The notes beneath the pieces were generated by a model. It ran no database searches. It was not told the origin of the DNA and saw only the letters and a program-made list of their open reading frames with translations. Shown piece by piece: positions 16,589-24,596 of a stretch of 64,000 nucleotides of DNA. A program made the position numbers and the translations under genes. The stretch is from Sphingopyxis sp. UBA6723 (lineage in GTDB: Bacteria > Pseudomonadota > Alphaproteobacteria > Sphingomonadales > Sphingomonadaceae). The DNA lies in NCBI RefSeq assembly GCF_002454115.1, contig NZ_DKIH01000010.1, forward strand, positions 367,172-431,171, in the 5' to 3' direction. Position 1 is the first letter of the stretch. Every line of letters begins with the position of its first letter.

Positions 16589-17923
16589 TCAGGCGAAGCG
16601 GCCGCGGCGGTCGGCGGCCTCTTCGCGATCGCGCGCCTTCACGCGCTCGGTCACGGTTTCGATCAGATGGCTGACGTCCTGCACGGCGCCGCGGCCTTGA
16701 CCCTGCGCCTGGCCCTGCATCTGGCGGCCGGTGTCGCCGGGGGTGCAGGTGACTTCGCTGGCGGAGACGCGCACGCCCTGCTGGCGCAGGTCTTCGACCA
16801 GGCGGCCCTGCGCGGCGGTGACGATCGTTGCGGTGGCTTCATGCTGGGTGTCGAGTTTCAGCGCTACGCCTTCGTCGCCCATCACCATCGCGACGTCGAG
16901 ACGGCCGAGGTGGCGCGGCATCAGGCGAAAGCTGATGTCGCCGCTGTCCGATTTGGTCGCGGCGATGTCGTGCGCCAACTGGTCGATCCACGCGCCGTCG
17001 CTGGTGAGGTCGAGCACGCGTTCGGCAAAGTTGACCGGGGCGGCGGTGCTGGTCAGCATCGCGGCGCCCGTCGTCATCGGCTGGGCGAACTGGATCGTCA
17101 TCGACGGCGCCGCGTCGGCGGGCTTGGCCACGACTGCTTCGGTTCCGGTGAAAACAGGGCTCAGCATCGACGTGGCGCGCGGCTTGGCCGCGGCGGGCGC
17201 AGCAACCGCCGTTTCAATTTCTGCCGGAGCGGGCTTTGCTTCGGCGCTGCGCGGTTTGTCGGCGGTCGAAGCGGGCGCTGCGACCTCGGCGGTCGGCGCC
17301 GCGTCGCTGGTAGGCTTGGTGGTGTCGCCAGCCTTGACGGGCTTGCCAACAACCGCAGCAACCACTGCCGCTGCGACAGGCGATGCAGCGATCGGTAGCG
17401 CAGCTGCGGGGGCCGGGGTTGCTGCCACGGCGGGCGCTTCGGGCGCCGCGACCGTTTCTGCGGGCTTGGCGGTGCCGGTGCCATTTTCGGCTGCTGGCGT
17501 TCCGTCGGCCTTGACCTCGGGTTCGACCGCTTTGAGCGATTTGGTTTCGGGCTTGGCGGCGCTGCCGTTCAATTCGATCAGCAATTTTGCCGCCGACGCA
17601 GCGACCGTGTCGGGGTCAGTTTTGGGCGCAGCGGCCTTCGTGTTTGCAACCGGTGCTTCGATAGCAACATCCGCGGCGACCACGTCGCCCGTAGCGGGAA
17701 CAGCGGGAGCCGACGTCACGACCGCTGTCGGCGTCACGACTGCACCCGGCGTCACCGCCGCCGCTTTCGGCGCAGCGACATCGACCGTCGGAATAGCGGC
17801 GAGCAGCTGCTCGAAACCACCGTCGTCGCCGCCACCCGTCGGCGTCTGGCCGATCGTGCTGAGGAACGCCGCAAAGCCCGCGGGCGTCGACGCCTGCGGA
17901 TTGGGGAGGGAGGCGCCCATCAT
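16589..17923 (-). CDS. fliK: Flagellar hook-length control protein FliK
   Basis: FliK (444 aa) measures hook length and triggers the FlhB switch. About 300 residues are low-complexity Ala/Pro/Val/Thr-rich sequence, typical of the ruler region. The conserved hook-length C-terminal domain is visible near residues 340-420: DISFRLMPRHLGRLDVAMVM, LKLDTQHEATATIVTAAQGR and LRQQGVRVSASEV. It overlaps the fliJ stop by four bases. The long repetitive part creates open frames on the other strand that I regard as non-coding. Confidence 0.9.
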   Translation of the reverse strand: MMGASLPNPQASTPAGFAAFLSTIGQTPTGGGDDGGFEQLLAAIPTVDVAAPKAAAVTPGAVVTPTAVVTSAPAVPATGDVVAADVAIEAPVANTKAAAPKTDPDTVAASAAKLLIELNGSAAKPETKSLKAVEPEVKADGTPAAENGTGTAKPAETVAAPEAPAVAATPAPAAALPIAASPVAAAVVAAVVGKPVKAGDTTKPTSDAAPTAEVAAPASTADKPRSAEAKPAPAEIETAVAAPAAAKPRATSMLSPVFTGTEAVVAKPADAAPSMTIQFAQPMTTGAAMLTSTAAPVNFAERVLDLTSDGAWIDQLAHDIAATKSDSGDISFRLMPRHLGRLDVAMVMGDEGVALKLDTQHEATATIVTAAQGRLVEDLRQQGVRVSASEVTCTPGDTGRQMQGQAQGQGRGAVQDVSHLIETVTERVKARDREEAADRRGRFA

Positions 17924-18366
17924 GCCGCGCCGCCTTCGATCAGGCGCAGGCGCATGCCGCCGCGCGCGCGGTGCGGACGGTTGGCGTCACGGCGGCGTTC
18001 GGCCTCGGCTTCGGCCGATTTGCGGCTGCGTTCGTACAGGCGGACGGCCGATTCTTCCTTGGCCATCGCGCTTTGCGCCAGCACCCCGGCCTGATCACGC
18101 CGCGCGCTGGCGTTGACCAGCGGCGCGGTCAGATTTTCCTGTGCGAGGTCGAGCCGCATCGCGAGCTCGCCGATCGTGTTGAGCGCGCCGCCGGCGACCG
18201 CACCCTTGGCCATCGCCAGATCGATGCGCAGCGTTTCAAGGCGGCGGGCGAGTTCGACCAGGCTGGCGAGTTCGCCATTGGCCCGCGCCAGGTTGGCCTC
18301 GGCCATCTGATGTTCGACGGTGCGCACGCGGATGATACGTTTGCGGCGTGCGGTACGGGCGGTCAT
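17920..18366 (-). CDS. fliJ: Flagellar export protein FliJ
   Basis: This 148-residue, charged, helical protein fits FliJ, the coiled-coil stalk that connects the FliI ATPase ring to the export gate. It has heptad-like stretches (MAEANLARANGELASLVELA, AKEESAVRLYERSRKSAEAE) and Arg-rich ends. Sequence similarity within FliJ is always low; position between fliI and fliK and ATGA overlaps on both sides support the call. Confidence 0.82.
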   Translation of the reverse strand: MTARTARRKRIIRVRTVEHQMAEANLARANGELASLVELARRLETLRIDLAMAKGAVAGGALNTIGELAMRLDLAQENLTAPLVNASARRDQAGVLAQSAMAKEESAVRLYERSRKSAEAEAERRRDANRPHRARGGMRLRLIEGGAA

Positions 18367-19694
18367 GCGGAATATCCTTCAATCAGGGTCTGGCGGGAAA
18401 TATCGTAATCGACCTGCGCCTTGGCGGGCTGGGTCACGAACGCGAGCTGGTCGGCGTGGCAGGCGATGGCGGTGTCGAGCACCGGATCGCCGCCGGCGAC
18501 ATAAGCGCCCATCAGCATCAGATCGCGGTTCTCTTCATAGGCGGACCACAGCTGGCGAAAGCGCGCGGCGGCGGCGGCATGTTCGGGATCGACCGAATCG
18601 ACCATCGTGCGCGACAGCGACCGGGCGACGTCGATCGCCGGATAGACGCCCTGTTCGGCGAGCTGGCGCGACAGGATGATATGGCCGTCGACAATCGCCC
18701 GGGCGCTGTCGACGACGGGGTCGTCGATGTCGCCGCCATCGGCGAGCACGGTATAGAGCGCGGTGATCGATCCGCCGGTTTCGCGGTCGATCCCGGCGCG
18801 CTCGCACAGCGAAGGGATCAGCGCGAACACCGACGGCGGATAACCCTTCATCGTCGGCGGCTCGCCCAATGTCAGCCCGATCTCGCGCTGCGCATGCGCG
18901 ACGCGGGTCAGGCTGTCGATCAGCAGCAGCACCTTCTTGCCGTCGGCGCGAAATGCCTCGGCGATCGCGGTCGCGCGCATCGCGGCGCGCAGGCGCAGCA
19001 GCGGCGGATGGTCGGCGGGAACCGCGACGACGACCGCTTTCTTGCGGACTTCGGGGGGCAATTTGGTTTCGACAAAGTCGCTGACCTCGCGGCTGCGTTC
19101 GCCGATCAGGCCGACGACGATGACGTCGCATTCGGTCCCGGCGATCATCTGTCCCATCAGCACCGATTTACCGACGCCCGAACCCGCGATGATCGCGACG
19201 CGCTGGCCTTCGCCGACGGTGAGCAGCGCGTTGATCGCGCGCACCCCCATGTTGAGCGGGCGGGTGACGCGGCCGCGGCGCAGCGGATTGACCTTGCGCC
19301 CGGCGAGCGGCCACTGGAATTGCGATTTGACCGGCGGACGCCCGTCGAGCGGATTGCCCTGCGCATCGATGATGCGGCCGAGCAGCGCCTTACCGCACGC
19401 GACCATGCTGCTGGCGCCATGCGGTTCCACCGGCGCGCCGGTGACGAGCGGCATATTGGTGTCGAAGGGGAGGACAAGGCTGCTCTGGCCGCGAAAGCCG
19501 ACAACCTCGCCATAGACATAATCATTGTTCGCCGACTTGATGCGGACATTACTGCCCAGCGGCTGCGGGAACCCCGACACTTCGAGCATGATGCCCTCGT
19601 GCGACACGAGCGTGCCGATGCGGCGCGGGCTGGCATGGGTCAGGTCGATGGGGTCGAGCAGCTGCTGCGCGGAGAGGGCCAGGCGGCGCGTCAT
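18363..19694 (-). CDS. fliI: Flagellum-specific ATPase FliI
   Basis: FliI (443 aa) is the export ATPase, related to F1-ATPase beta. Walker A is GSGVGKS at 171-177 and Walker B lies in KKVLLLIDSLTRVAHAQREI. Other family marks are GLIGERSREVSDFVE and GYPPSVFALIPSLCERAG. I chose the ATG at 19692-19694 because it overlaps the fliH stop and gives standard length. Confidence 0.97.
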   Translation of the reverse strand: MTRRLALSAQQLLDPIDLTHASPRRIGTLVSHEGIMLEVSGFPQPLGSNVRIKSANNDYVYGEVVGFRGQSSLVLPFDTNMPLVTGAPVEPHGASSMVACGKALLGRIIDAQGNPLDGRPPVKSQFQWPLAGRKVNPLRRGRVTRPLNMGVRAINALLTVGEGQRVAIIAGSGVGKSVLMGQMIAGTECDVIVVGLIGERSREVSDFVETKLPPEVRKKAVVVAVPADHPPLLRLRAAMRATAIAEAFRADGKKVLLLIDSLTRVAHAQREIGLTLGEPPTMKGYPPSVFALIPSLCERAGIDRETGGSITALYTVLADGGDIDDPVVDSARAIVDGHIILSRQLAEQGVYPAIDVARSLSRTMVDSVDPEHAAAAARFRQLWSAYEENRDLMLMGAYVAGGDPVLDTAIACHADQLAFVTQPAKAQVDYDISRQTLIEGYSA

Positions 19695-20290
19695 GCGGAC
19701 GCCCCTTCGCCCAGCGCCACGCACAGTTCGTCGAGATAGACGGCGCGGCCATGTTCGATCCAGCCGGTCGATGTTTCGATGCGCACGGTACCGCGCATCA
19801 TCCCCGGGTCGCTGGCGAGCGCCAGCGGCAACGGGCAATCGCTCAGCAGCGCGGCATCGTCGGGATGAACCCACAGGGTGCGCGCCTTGTCGGCGTCGGC
19901 GACCAGCGCCGCGGCGGTTGACGCCTGCGCCTGAAGCCAGGCGGCGTCGATCGGGGCGTCGGCGACGATCTGATGGACCAGCCGTTCGACGGTGCGCGCG
20001 ATCAGCTGCGCGAGTTCTTCGCTCGGCTCATCCTGCAACGCTTCGGCATTGGCGAGCAGCGCGAGCAATTGGTGGCGTTCGGCGACATAGGCGGCCTCGG
20101 CGACGCGCTGTCCTTCGGCCAGCCCGCGGGCAAAGGGGTCGTCGAGGTCGAGTTCGGTGCTGCTGCCGTCCGCGGTCTGCGGCGCGCGTGCGCCGCCGCC
20201 AAAGGCCAGCGGGCGAAAGCCGCTGCTGCGTGCCATCGCTTCGGCGAGGGTAACCGGGGCAAAGCCGGTTTCGGCGGTGCGATCAGACAT
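19691..20290 (-). CDS. fliH: Flagellar assembly protein FliH
   Basis: FliH (199 aa) binds FliI and regulates the export ATPase. The sequence shows the family layout: variable N-terminus, a helical middle from about residue 65 (GLAEGQRVAEAAYVAERHQL), and a C-terminal domain with LAQLIARTVERLVHQIVAD and MRGTVRIETSTGWIEHG. The ATG at 20290 has a GGGGG tract eight bases upstream; a GTG nine bases earlier is possible. It overlaps fliG by eight bases. Confidence 0.88.
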   Translation of the reverse strand: MSDRTAETGFAPVTLAEAMARSSGFRPLAFGGGARAPQTADGSSTELDLDDPFARGLAEGQRVAEAAYVAERHQLLALLANAEALQDEPSEELAQLIARTVERLVHQIVADAPIDAAWLQAQASTAAALVADADKARTLWVHPDDAALLSDCPLPLALASDPGMMRGTVRIETSTGWIEHGRAVYLDELCVALGEGASA

Positions 20291-21314
20291 AATCGTCACC
20301 CCCGCCCGCGATCATGATTTCGCCCGACGCCGTCATCTGGCGGACGATCGTCATCACGCTCTTTTGCGCATCGTCGACGTCGGCACGCTTGACCATCGTC
20401 ATTTCGGCCATTTCGTCGCGGATCGTTTCCGCCGCGCGCTGTGACATGGTGGCGAGGCACAGATCGACCATCTCTTCGTCGGCGCCCTTGAGCGCGACGG
20501 CGAGCTGCGCCGCATCGACCGAGCGCAGCACCGCGCTGAGACTTTTCTTGTCGAGGTCGCGGAGGTTTTCGAAGATGAACATCTCTTCTTCGATCGCCTG
20601 GGCCAGTGCCTTGTCGGTTTTCTTGAGGGCGCGGATCGTGCGCTCGCTCAGGGATTTCGGCATCTTCTTCATGATCTTGGCGACATCGCTCGGGCCACCG
20701 ATGGCCTGTTTGGCGACGCGCTGGCCATCGACATTGGCGCTCGCGAGCACCGATTCCAGATCTTCGATCGCCGCGGCGGGGACCGATGTCAGCATCGCGG
20801 CGCGCAGGACCAGATCGGCCTGCAAAATTTCGTCGAGCGTTTCGATCGCGCGCGCGGCGACGTCGGGGACGAGCACGGACAGGATCAGCGCGCCGACCTG
20901 CGGATGCTCCTGCGCGAGTAGACCGCTGATCGCCTCGACGTCCATCCAGCGGAGGATTTCGAGCGAGGCGGCGCTGCGCTGCGGCGCGACCGCGGCCAGG
21001 ATATTGTCGGCGCGGACATTGCCCACCGCTTGGTTCATCACGGTGCGGATGCGGACGTCGGCGCCGATGGCGAGCGCGCTGACGTCGCGGCTGCGCACGA
21101 CGAAGCGGTCGAGCGCCTGCCCGATCTGCTGCTCGCTGGCATTGGCGGTGTCGAACATCGCCTTGGCCAGCTGGCGCACTTCGTCGGGGGCGAGATGCTT
21201 CAGGATCGTCGCGGCTTCATTTTCGTCGAGCAGCATCAGCAGGATCGCGGCCGCGGCCGATCCTTCGATGGCGGGTTTGGTCGGTGCGTCCATCGTTTCG
21301 GCAGCGTCAGGCAC
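20283..21314 (-). CDS. fliG: Flagellar motor switch protein FliG
   Basis: FliG (343 aa) is the torque-generating rotor protein between MS ring and C ring. Conserved parts are the N-terminal AAAAILLMLLDENEAATILK, the middle LAQEHPQVGALILSVL, and the C-terminal MFIFENLRDLDKKSLSAVLR with the charged helix that meets MotA. The GTG at 21312-21314 has GGAGGG five bases before it, so I prefer it to the ATG seven codons later. It overlaps fliF by eight bases. Confidence 0.96.
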   Translation of the reverse strand: MPDAAETMDAPTKPAIEGSAAAAILLMLLDENEAATILKHLAPDEVRQLAKAMFDTANASEQQIGQALDRFVVRSRDVSALAIGADVRIRTVMNQAVGNVRADNILAAVAPQRSAASLEILRWMDVEAISGLLAQEHPQVGALILSVLVPDVAARAIETLDEILQADLVLRAAMLTSVPAAAIEDLESVLASANVDGQRVAKQAIGGPSDVAKIMKKMPKSLSERTIRALKKTDKALAQAIEEEMFIFENLRDLDKKSLSAVLRSVDAAQLAVALKGADEEMVDLCLATMSQRAAETIRDEMAEMTMVKRADVDDAQKSVMTIVRQMTASGEIMIAGGGDDYV

Positions 21315-22965
21315 GGGCGCCCTCCTGCATCAGCTGGCGGACGACGAGCGCGGCGCGCGCCGAATCCTGACGGACGAACGCACGGACCAGATTGGCGCGC
21401 GTTTCATAGCTTGGCGCCTGTTCGATCATTTCGAGGGTGATTTCGCGGCCCGCGGCGGGGCCGGCGAGCGCAGGGCGTCCGTCGGTCGCGGCGAGCAAGC
21501 TTTCCTCCAGCGCGGCATTGCGTTCGGCGCGTTCGGCGGCGCGTGCCTTTGCAGCGCGGATCAGCGGACGACCGATGAACAGGAAGGCGAGCAGCGCGGC
21601 CAGGATCGCCCCAACCTGCTTGACCAGCGGCAGGAACCAAGCCTGATCGTAAAAGGCGGGTTCCGCGGCTTCGACCTGCACGAACGGACGCTGGCTGATC
21701 GCGACCTGATCGCCGCGCGTCGCGTCGAACCCGATCGCGCCTTTGACCAGGCTGTCGATCTTGGTCATGTCGGCCTGCGTCAGCGCCTTCTTGCCCTGGT
21801 TGAGCGCGACCGCGACCGAGACGCGGCGCAGCTTGCCCTGCGGCGAATGCGTCACCGAAATCTCGCGGCCGACTTCAAAGGCGCGCGCGGCATTTTCGTT
21901 GCTCTCGGTGCCGGGGGTCGGGGCAGCGGTCGGGGTCGGGGTCGGTGCGTTCGCGGTGACCGTCGTCGCCTGCGGCGGCTGGTTCGACAGCGCACCGGGG
22001 ATGCCGACTGCAGGCGGAGTGCCAGAGCCGCTGACGGTACGGGTGACCTGTTCGCTGGTCATCGCGCGGTCGTTTTCGGGAAAGCTCTCGCGCGTCGCCT
22101 GGCTTTCGGACATGTCGACGTCGGCGTGGACCTCGACGCTGTAATTGCCAGCGCCGAGCATCGGGCCGAGTAGGGTGTCGAGCGCGCGGCGGAAACGATC
22201 TTCGACCTGCACCTGCAACTGAAACGCCTTCATGTCGCTGCCCGACGCGGTGTCGGATAGCAGCGCGCCGCGCTGGTCGATCACCGACACCTGATCGGCG
22301 TTCATGCCGGGTACCGACGAGGCGACGAGGAAACGGATCGCCTGCACCTGACCGTCGCTGAGCGAACGGCCGTTCTGCAGCGTCAGCATCACCGATGCGG
22401 TGGAGGGCTTGTCGTCGCGCACGAACAGGCTGGGTTCTGCGGCGGCGACATGGACGCGCGCGCTTTTGACGGCGTCGATTGTTTCGATCGTGCGCGACAG
22501 GTCGGCTTCGCGCGCCGAGCGCAGCGCTTCGCCTTCGATCGCGCGGCTCGACCCCATGGGGAGCGCCGCGATCAGGCTGTCGCCGCTCGGCGCCGCCTTG
22601 GGCAGGCCTTGTCCGGCGAGCGCGATGCGCGCCTGATGCAATTTGTCGGCATCGACGGTCAGCGCGCCGGTGCTCGCGTCGATGCTGTGCGCGATACCCT
22701 GCGTCTGGAGCGCCTCGGCGACGGCCGATTTGTCCATGTCGTCGAGTCCGGCGAACAGCTGCGCCTGCGGCGCGGCGTTCATCGTGAAATAGGCGAGCGC
22801 GGCGATGCCGATCGCCGACGTCATGGCGATCGCGGGCAGCGCGCGCTGCACCGCGGGCTGGCGGACGAAACCGGTCAGCGGCGCGAGACGACCGCCGAAC
22901 GCGGGGGCGGGCAGGCGGTTGGTGTGGCCGTCGTCAACGGGGGTGAGGATCTGGGTGTCGGCCAT
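21307..22965 (-). CDS. fliF: Flagellar MS-ring protein FliF
   Basis: FliF (552 aa) forms the membrane MS ring on which the rest of the flagellum assembles. It has two membrane helices, near residues 40-62 and 440-465, flanking a periplasmic part with the ring-building motifs FAGLDDMDKSAVAEALQTQG, KARIALAGQGLP-like sequence, SARVHVAAAEPSLFVRDD and a Pro/Thr-rich loop. The C-terminal tail that binds FliG is present (LEMIEQAPSYETRANLVR). It is the second gene of the operon, four bases after fliE. Confidence 0.97.
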   Translation of the reverse strand: MADTQILTPVDDGHTNRLPAPAFGGRLAPLTGFVRQPAVQRALPAIAMTSAIGIAALAYFTMNAAPQAQLFAGLDDMDKSAVAEALQTQGIAHSIDASTGALTVDADKLHQARIALAGQGLPKAAPSGDSLIAALPMGSSRAIEGEALRSAREADLSRTIETIDAVKSARVHVAAAEPSLFVRDDKPSTASVMLTLQNGRSLSDGQVQAIRFLVASSVPGMNADQVSVIDQRGALLSDTASGSDMKAFQLQVQVEDRFRRALDTLLGPMLGAGNYSVEVHADVDMSESQATRESFPENDRAMTSEQVTRTVSGSGTPPAVGIPGALSNQPPQATTVTANAPTPTPTAAPTPGTESNENAARAFEVGREISVTHSPQGKLRRVSVAVALNQGKKALTQADMTKIDSLVKGAIGFDATRGDQVAISQRPFVQVEAAEPAFYDQAWFLPLVKQVGAILAALLAFLFIGRPLIRAAKARAAERAERNAALEESLLAATDGRPALAGPAAGREITLEMIEQAPSYETRANLVRAFVRQDSARAALVVRQLMQEGARA

Positions 22966-22968
22966 GGC

Positions 22969-23322
22969 TTAAACCGGCATGTTCATGATGTCGCGATACG
23001 CGGACAGCAGCTTGTTGCGCACCTGCAACGTGGTTTCGAAACCGAGCGAGGCTTTCTGCCGCTCGATCATGACGCTGACGATGTCGTGGGTGTCGCCGCG
23101 CTCATAGGCTTCGGTGATTTCGCTCGCCTTGGACTGCTGGGCGTTGACCTGTTGCAGCGCGTTGTTGATCGCGGCGCCGAAATCGGGGGTTCCGCCAGCG
23201 CCGTCGACGCCGCCCTCGGTGCCACCAATGCCGCCGCGACCGGCGGCGCGTTGCAGCGCCTGATTCTGATTGAGGATCGAACTGCGCATCTGCAGCAGCC
23301 GGCTCGGGTCAATCGTGCTCAT
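22969..23322 (-). CDS. fliE: Flagellar hook-basal body complex protein FliE
   Basis: FliE (117 aa from the ATG at 23322) joins the MS ring to the rod. The C-terminal half carries the signature DIVSVMIERQKASLGFETTL followed by QVRNKLLSAYRDIMNMPV. The N-terminal third is Gly-rich. This start leaves a leader of about 40 bases to the sigma-54 promoter, which supports it over longer frames. It is the first gene of the minus-strand fli operon. Confidence 0.93.
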   Translation of the reverse strand: MSTIDPSRLLQMRSSILNQNQALQRAAGRGGIGGTEGGVDGAGGTPDFGAAINNALQQVNAQQSKASEITEAYERGDTHDIVSVMIERQKASLGFETTLQVRNKLLSAYRDIMNMPV

Positions 23323-23370
23323 TGCTTTCCATCCGTCCTGTGCGCAGCGGTGCGCCGCACGCAAAGAACA

Positions 23371-23388
23371 ATGCAAAGGCCATGCCAA
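23371..23388 (-). promoter_or_regulatory. Sigma-54 (-24/-12) promoter of the fliE operon
   Basis: Read on the minus strand the sequence is TTGGCATG, four bases, TTGCAT. The GG and GC dinucleotides are exactly 12 bases apart, and it matches the TTGGCACG-N4-TTGC consensus at nearly every position. The predicted transcription start is about 12 bases downstream, near 23360, giving a leader of roughly 38 bases before the fliE ATG. Confidence 0.85.
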
Positions 23389-23569
23389 AAGATTTATTCG
23401 ATGAATTTCAATGGCTTGAATTGTCAGGCCAGCCGCCGTGGACAAGCTTCGGCATTTTTTTGACGGCGCGCCCTTAAGCGCCGCCGCCGCCCGCCGTTAC
23501 TGCTTTCCGTGACCGCTCCTCGAGCCCTCACATCACGGGAATGGCCATCGAGGCCGGAAAGGAACAACA

Positions 23570-24385
23570 ATGACTGTCATCAACACCAATGTGAGCGCGC
23601 TTCGCGCCCAGAACAACTCGCGTGTTGCCGAACGCGCCCAGTCGCAGGCGATGGAACGCCTGTCGAGCGGCAAGCGCATCAACAGCGCCAAGGACGACGC
23701 CGCCGGCCTCGCCATCGCCACCCGCATGGACGCCAGCGTCCGCGGCCTGACGCAGGCCGTTCGTAACGCCAACGACGGCATTTCGCTGGCACAGACCGCC
23801 GAAGGCGCGATGGGCGGCATTTCGAACATCCTCGTTCGTATGCGTGAACTGGCTGTCCAGTCGGCCAACGGCACCAACAGCGCGACCGACCGCACCGCGA
23901 TCCAGACCGAAGTCACCGCGCTGCTGTCGCAGATCGGCGATATCGCCACCCGCACGACCTTCAACGGCACCAACCTGCTGTCGGGCGGCGCCAGCATCGA
24001 CATCCAGACCGGCACCGCTTCGGGCCAGACGGTCAACATCGCAATCGGCGACCTGACCGCCACCGGTCTTGCGGTCGGTGCGGTCGATCTTTCGACCGCG
24101 GCTGGCGCCGGCACGGCGCTCGGCCTGCTCGACACGGCGATCCAGACGGTGGCGACGCAGCGCGCCAACCTGGGTGCTCAGCAGAACCGTCTTGAATCGG
24201 CTGTCGATAATTTGACGTCGACCGTCACGAATCTGTCGGCATCGAAATCGCGCATCGAAGACGCCGACTTCTCGGCGGAATCGACCAAGCTGGCTGCCGC
24301 TTCGATCCTGTCGCAGGCATCGACCGCGATGCTCGCCCAGGCGAACCAGAGCCAGCAGGGCGTGATGAACCTGCTCCGCGGCTAA
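23570..24385 (+). CDS. fliC: Flagellin FliC
   Basis: Flagellin (271 aa) is the filament subunit. The N-terminal D0/D1 domain has VINTNVSALRAQNNSRVAER, MERLSSGKRINSAKDDAAGL and ISLAQTAEGAMGGISNILVR; the C-terminal D1/D0 has RIEDADFSAESTKLAAASIL and the ending ANQSQQGVMNLLRG. The central variable region is very short, so outer D2/D3 domains are essentially missing, as in several alphaproteobacteria. A GGAAAGGAAC ribosome-binding region precedes the ATG. The 247-base gap to fliE holds the sigma-54 promoter for fliE; I could not identify the fliC promoter with confidence. Confidence 0.97.
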   Translation: MTVINTNVSALRAQNNSRVAERAQSQAMERLSSGKRINSAKDDAAGLAIATRMDASVRGLTQAVRNANDGISLAQTAEGAMGGISNILVRMRELAVQSANGTNSATDRTAIQTEVTALLSQIGDIATRTTFNGTNLLSGGASIDIQTGTASGQTVNIAIGDLTATGLAVGAVDLSTAAGAGTALGLLDTAIQTVATQRANLGAQQNRLESAVDNLTSTVTNLSASKSRIEDADFSAESTKLAAASILSQASTAMLAQANQSQQGVMNLLRG

Positions 24386-24440
24386 TCCCCGCGAACGACT
24401 TTCAGGCTATATTCGGTTGGTCCCTTAGATAGCCTGATCC

Positions 24441-24477
24441 GATGCCCCGGCCCCCACAGCCGGGGCATCAACTTTTT
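24441..24477 (+). terminator. Intrinsic terminator of fliC
   Basis: A perfect 11-bp stem (GATGCCCCGGC with its complement) and a seven-base loop are followed by AACTTTTT. It lies 55 bases after the fliC stop. Confidence 0.88.
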
Positions 24478-24487
24478 GCGGAGGCGC

Positions 24488-24565
24488 GGCACCAGCCCGC
24501 TCCCCCACCCAACCTCCCGACAGGGATATCCTATGGGAGGTTGGGTGGGGGAGCGGGCCGGTGCC
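24488..24565. repeat. Long inverted repeat between fliC and dnaE2
   Basis: Two 31-bp arms (24488-24518 and 24535-24565) are complementary except at one position and surround a 16-base loop. The arms start GGCACC and end AACCTCCC. It sits between the fliC terminator and the 3' end of dnaE2 and could form a very stable hairpin in either transcript. It resembles none of the repeats further right in detail, though it shares the CCCACCCAACC flavour. Confidence 0.85.
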
Positions 24566-24596
24566 GCTTCCGGCGTCAGCCGGAAAACAAACGCCA

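Noticed and set aside
23400..23560. Possible sigma-54 or sigma-28 promoter for fliC
   Set aside because: TGGACA with GGCA at 12-base spacing near 23439 keeps only the GG and GC dinucleotides, and no TAAA-N15-GCCGATAA match is present; the evidence is too weak to call.
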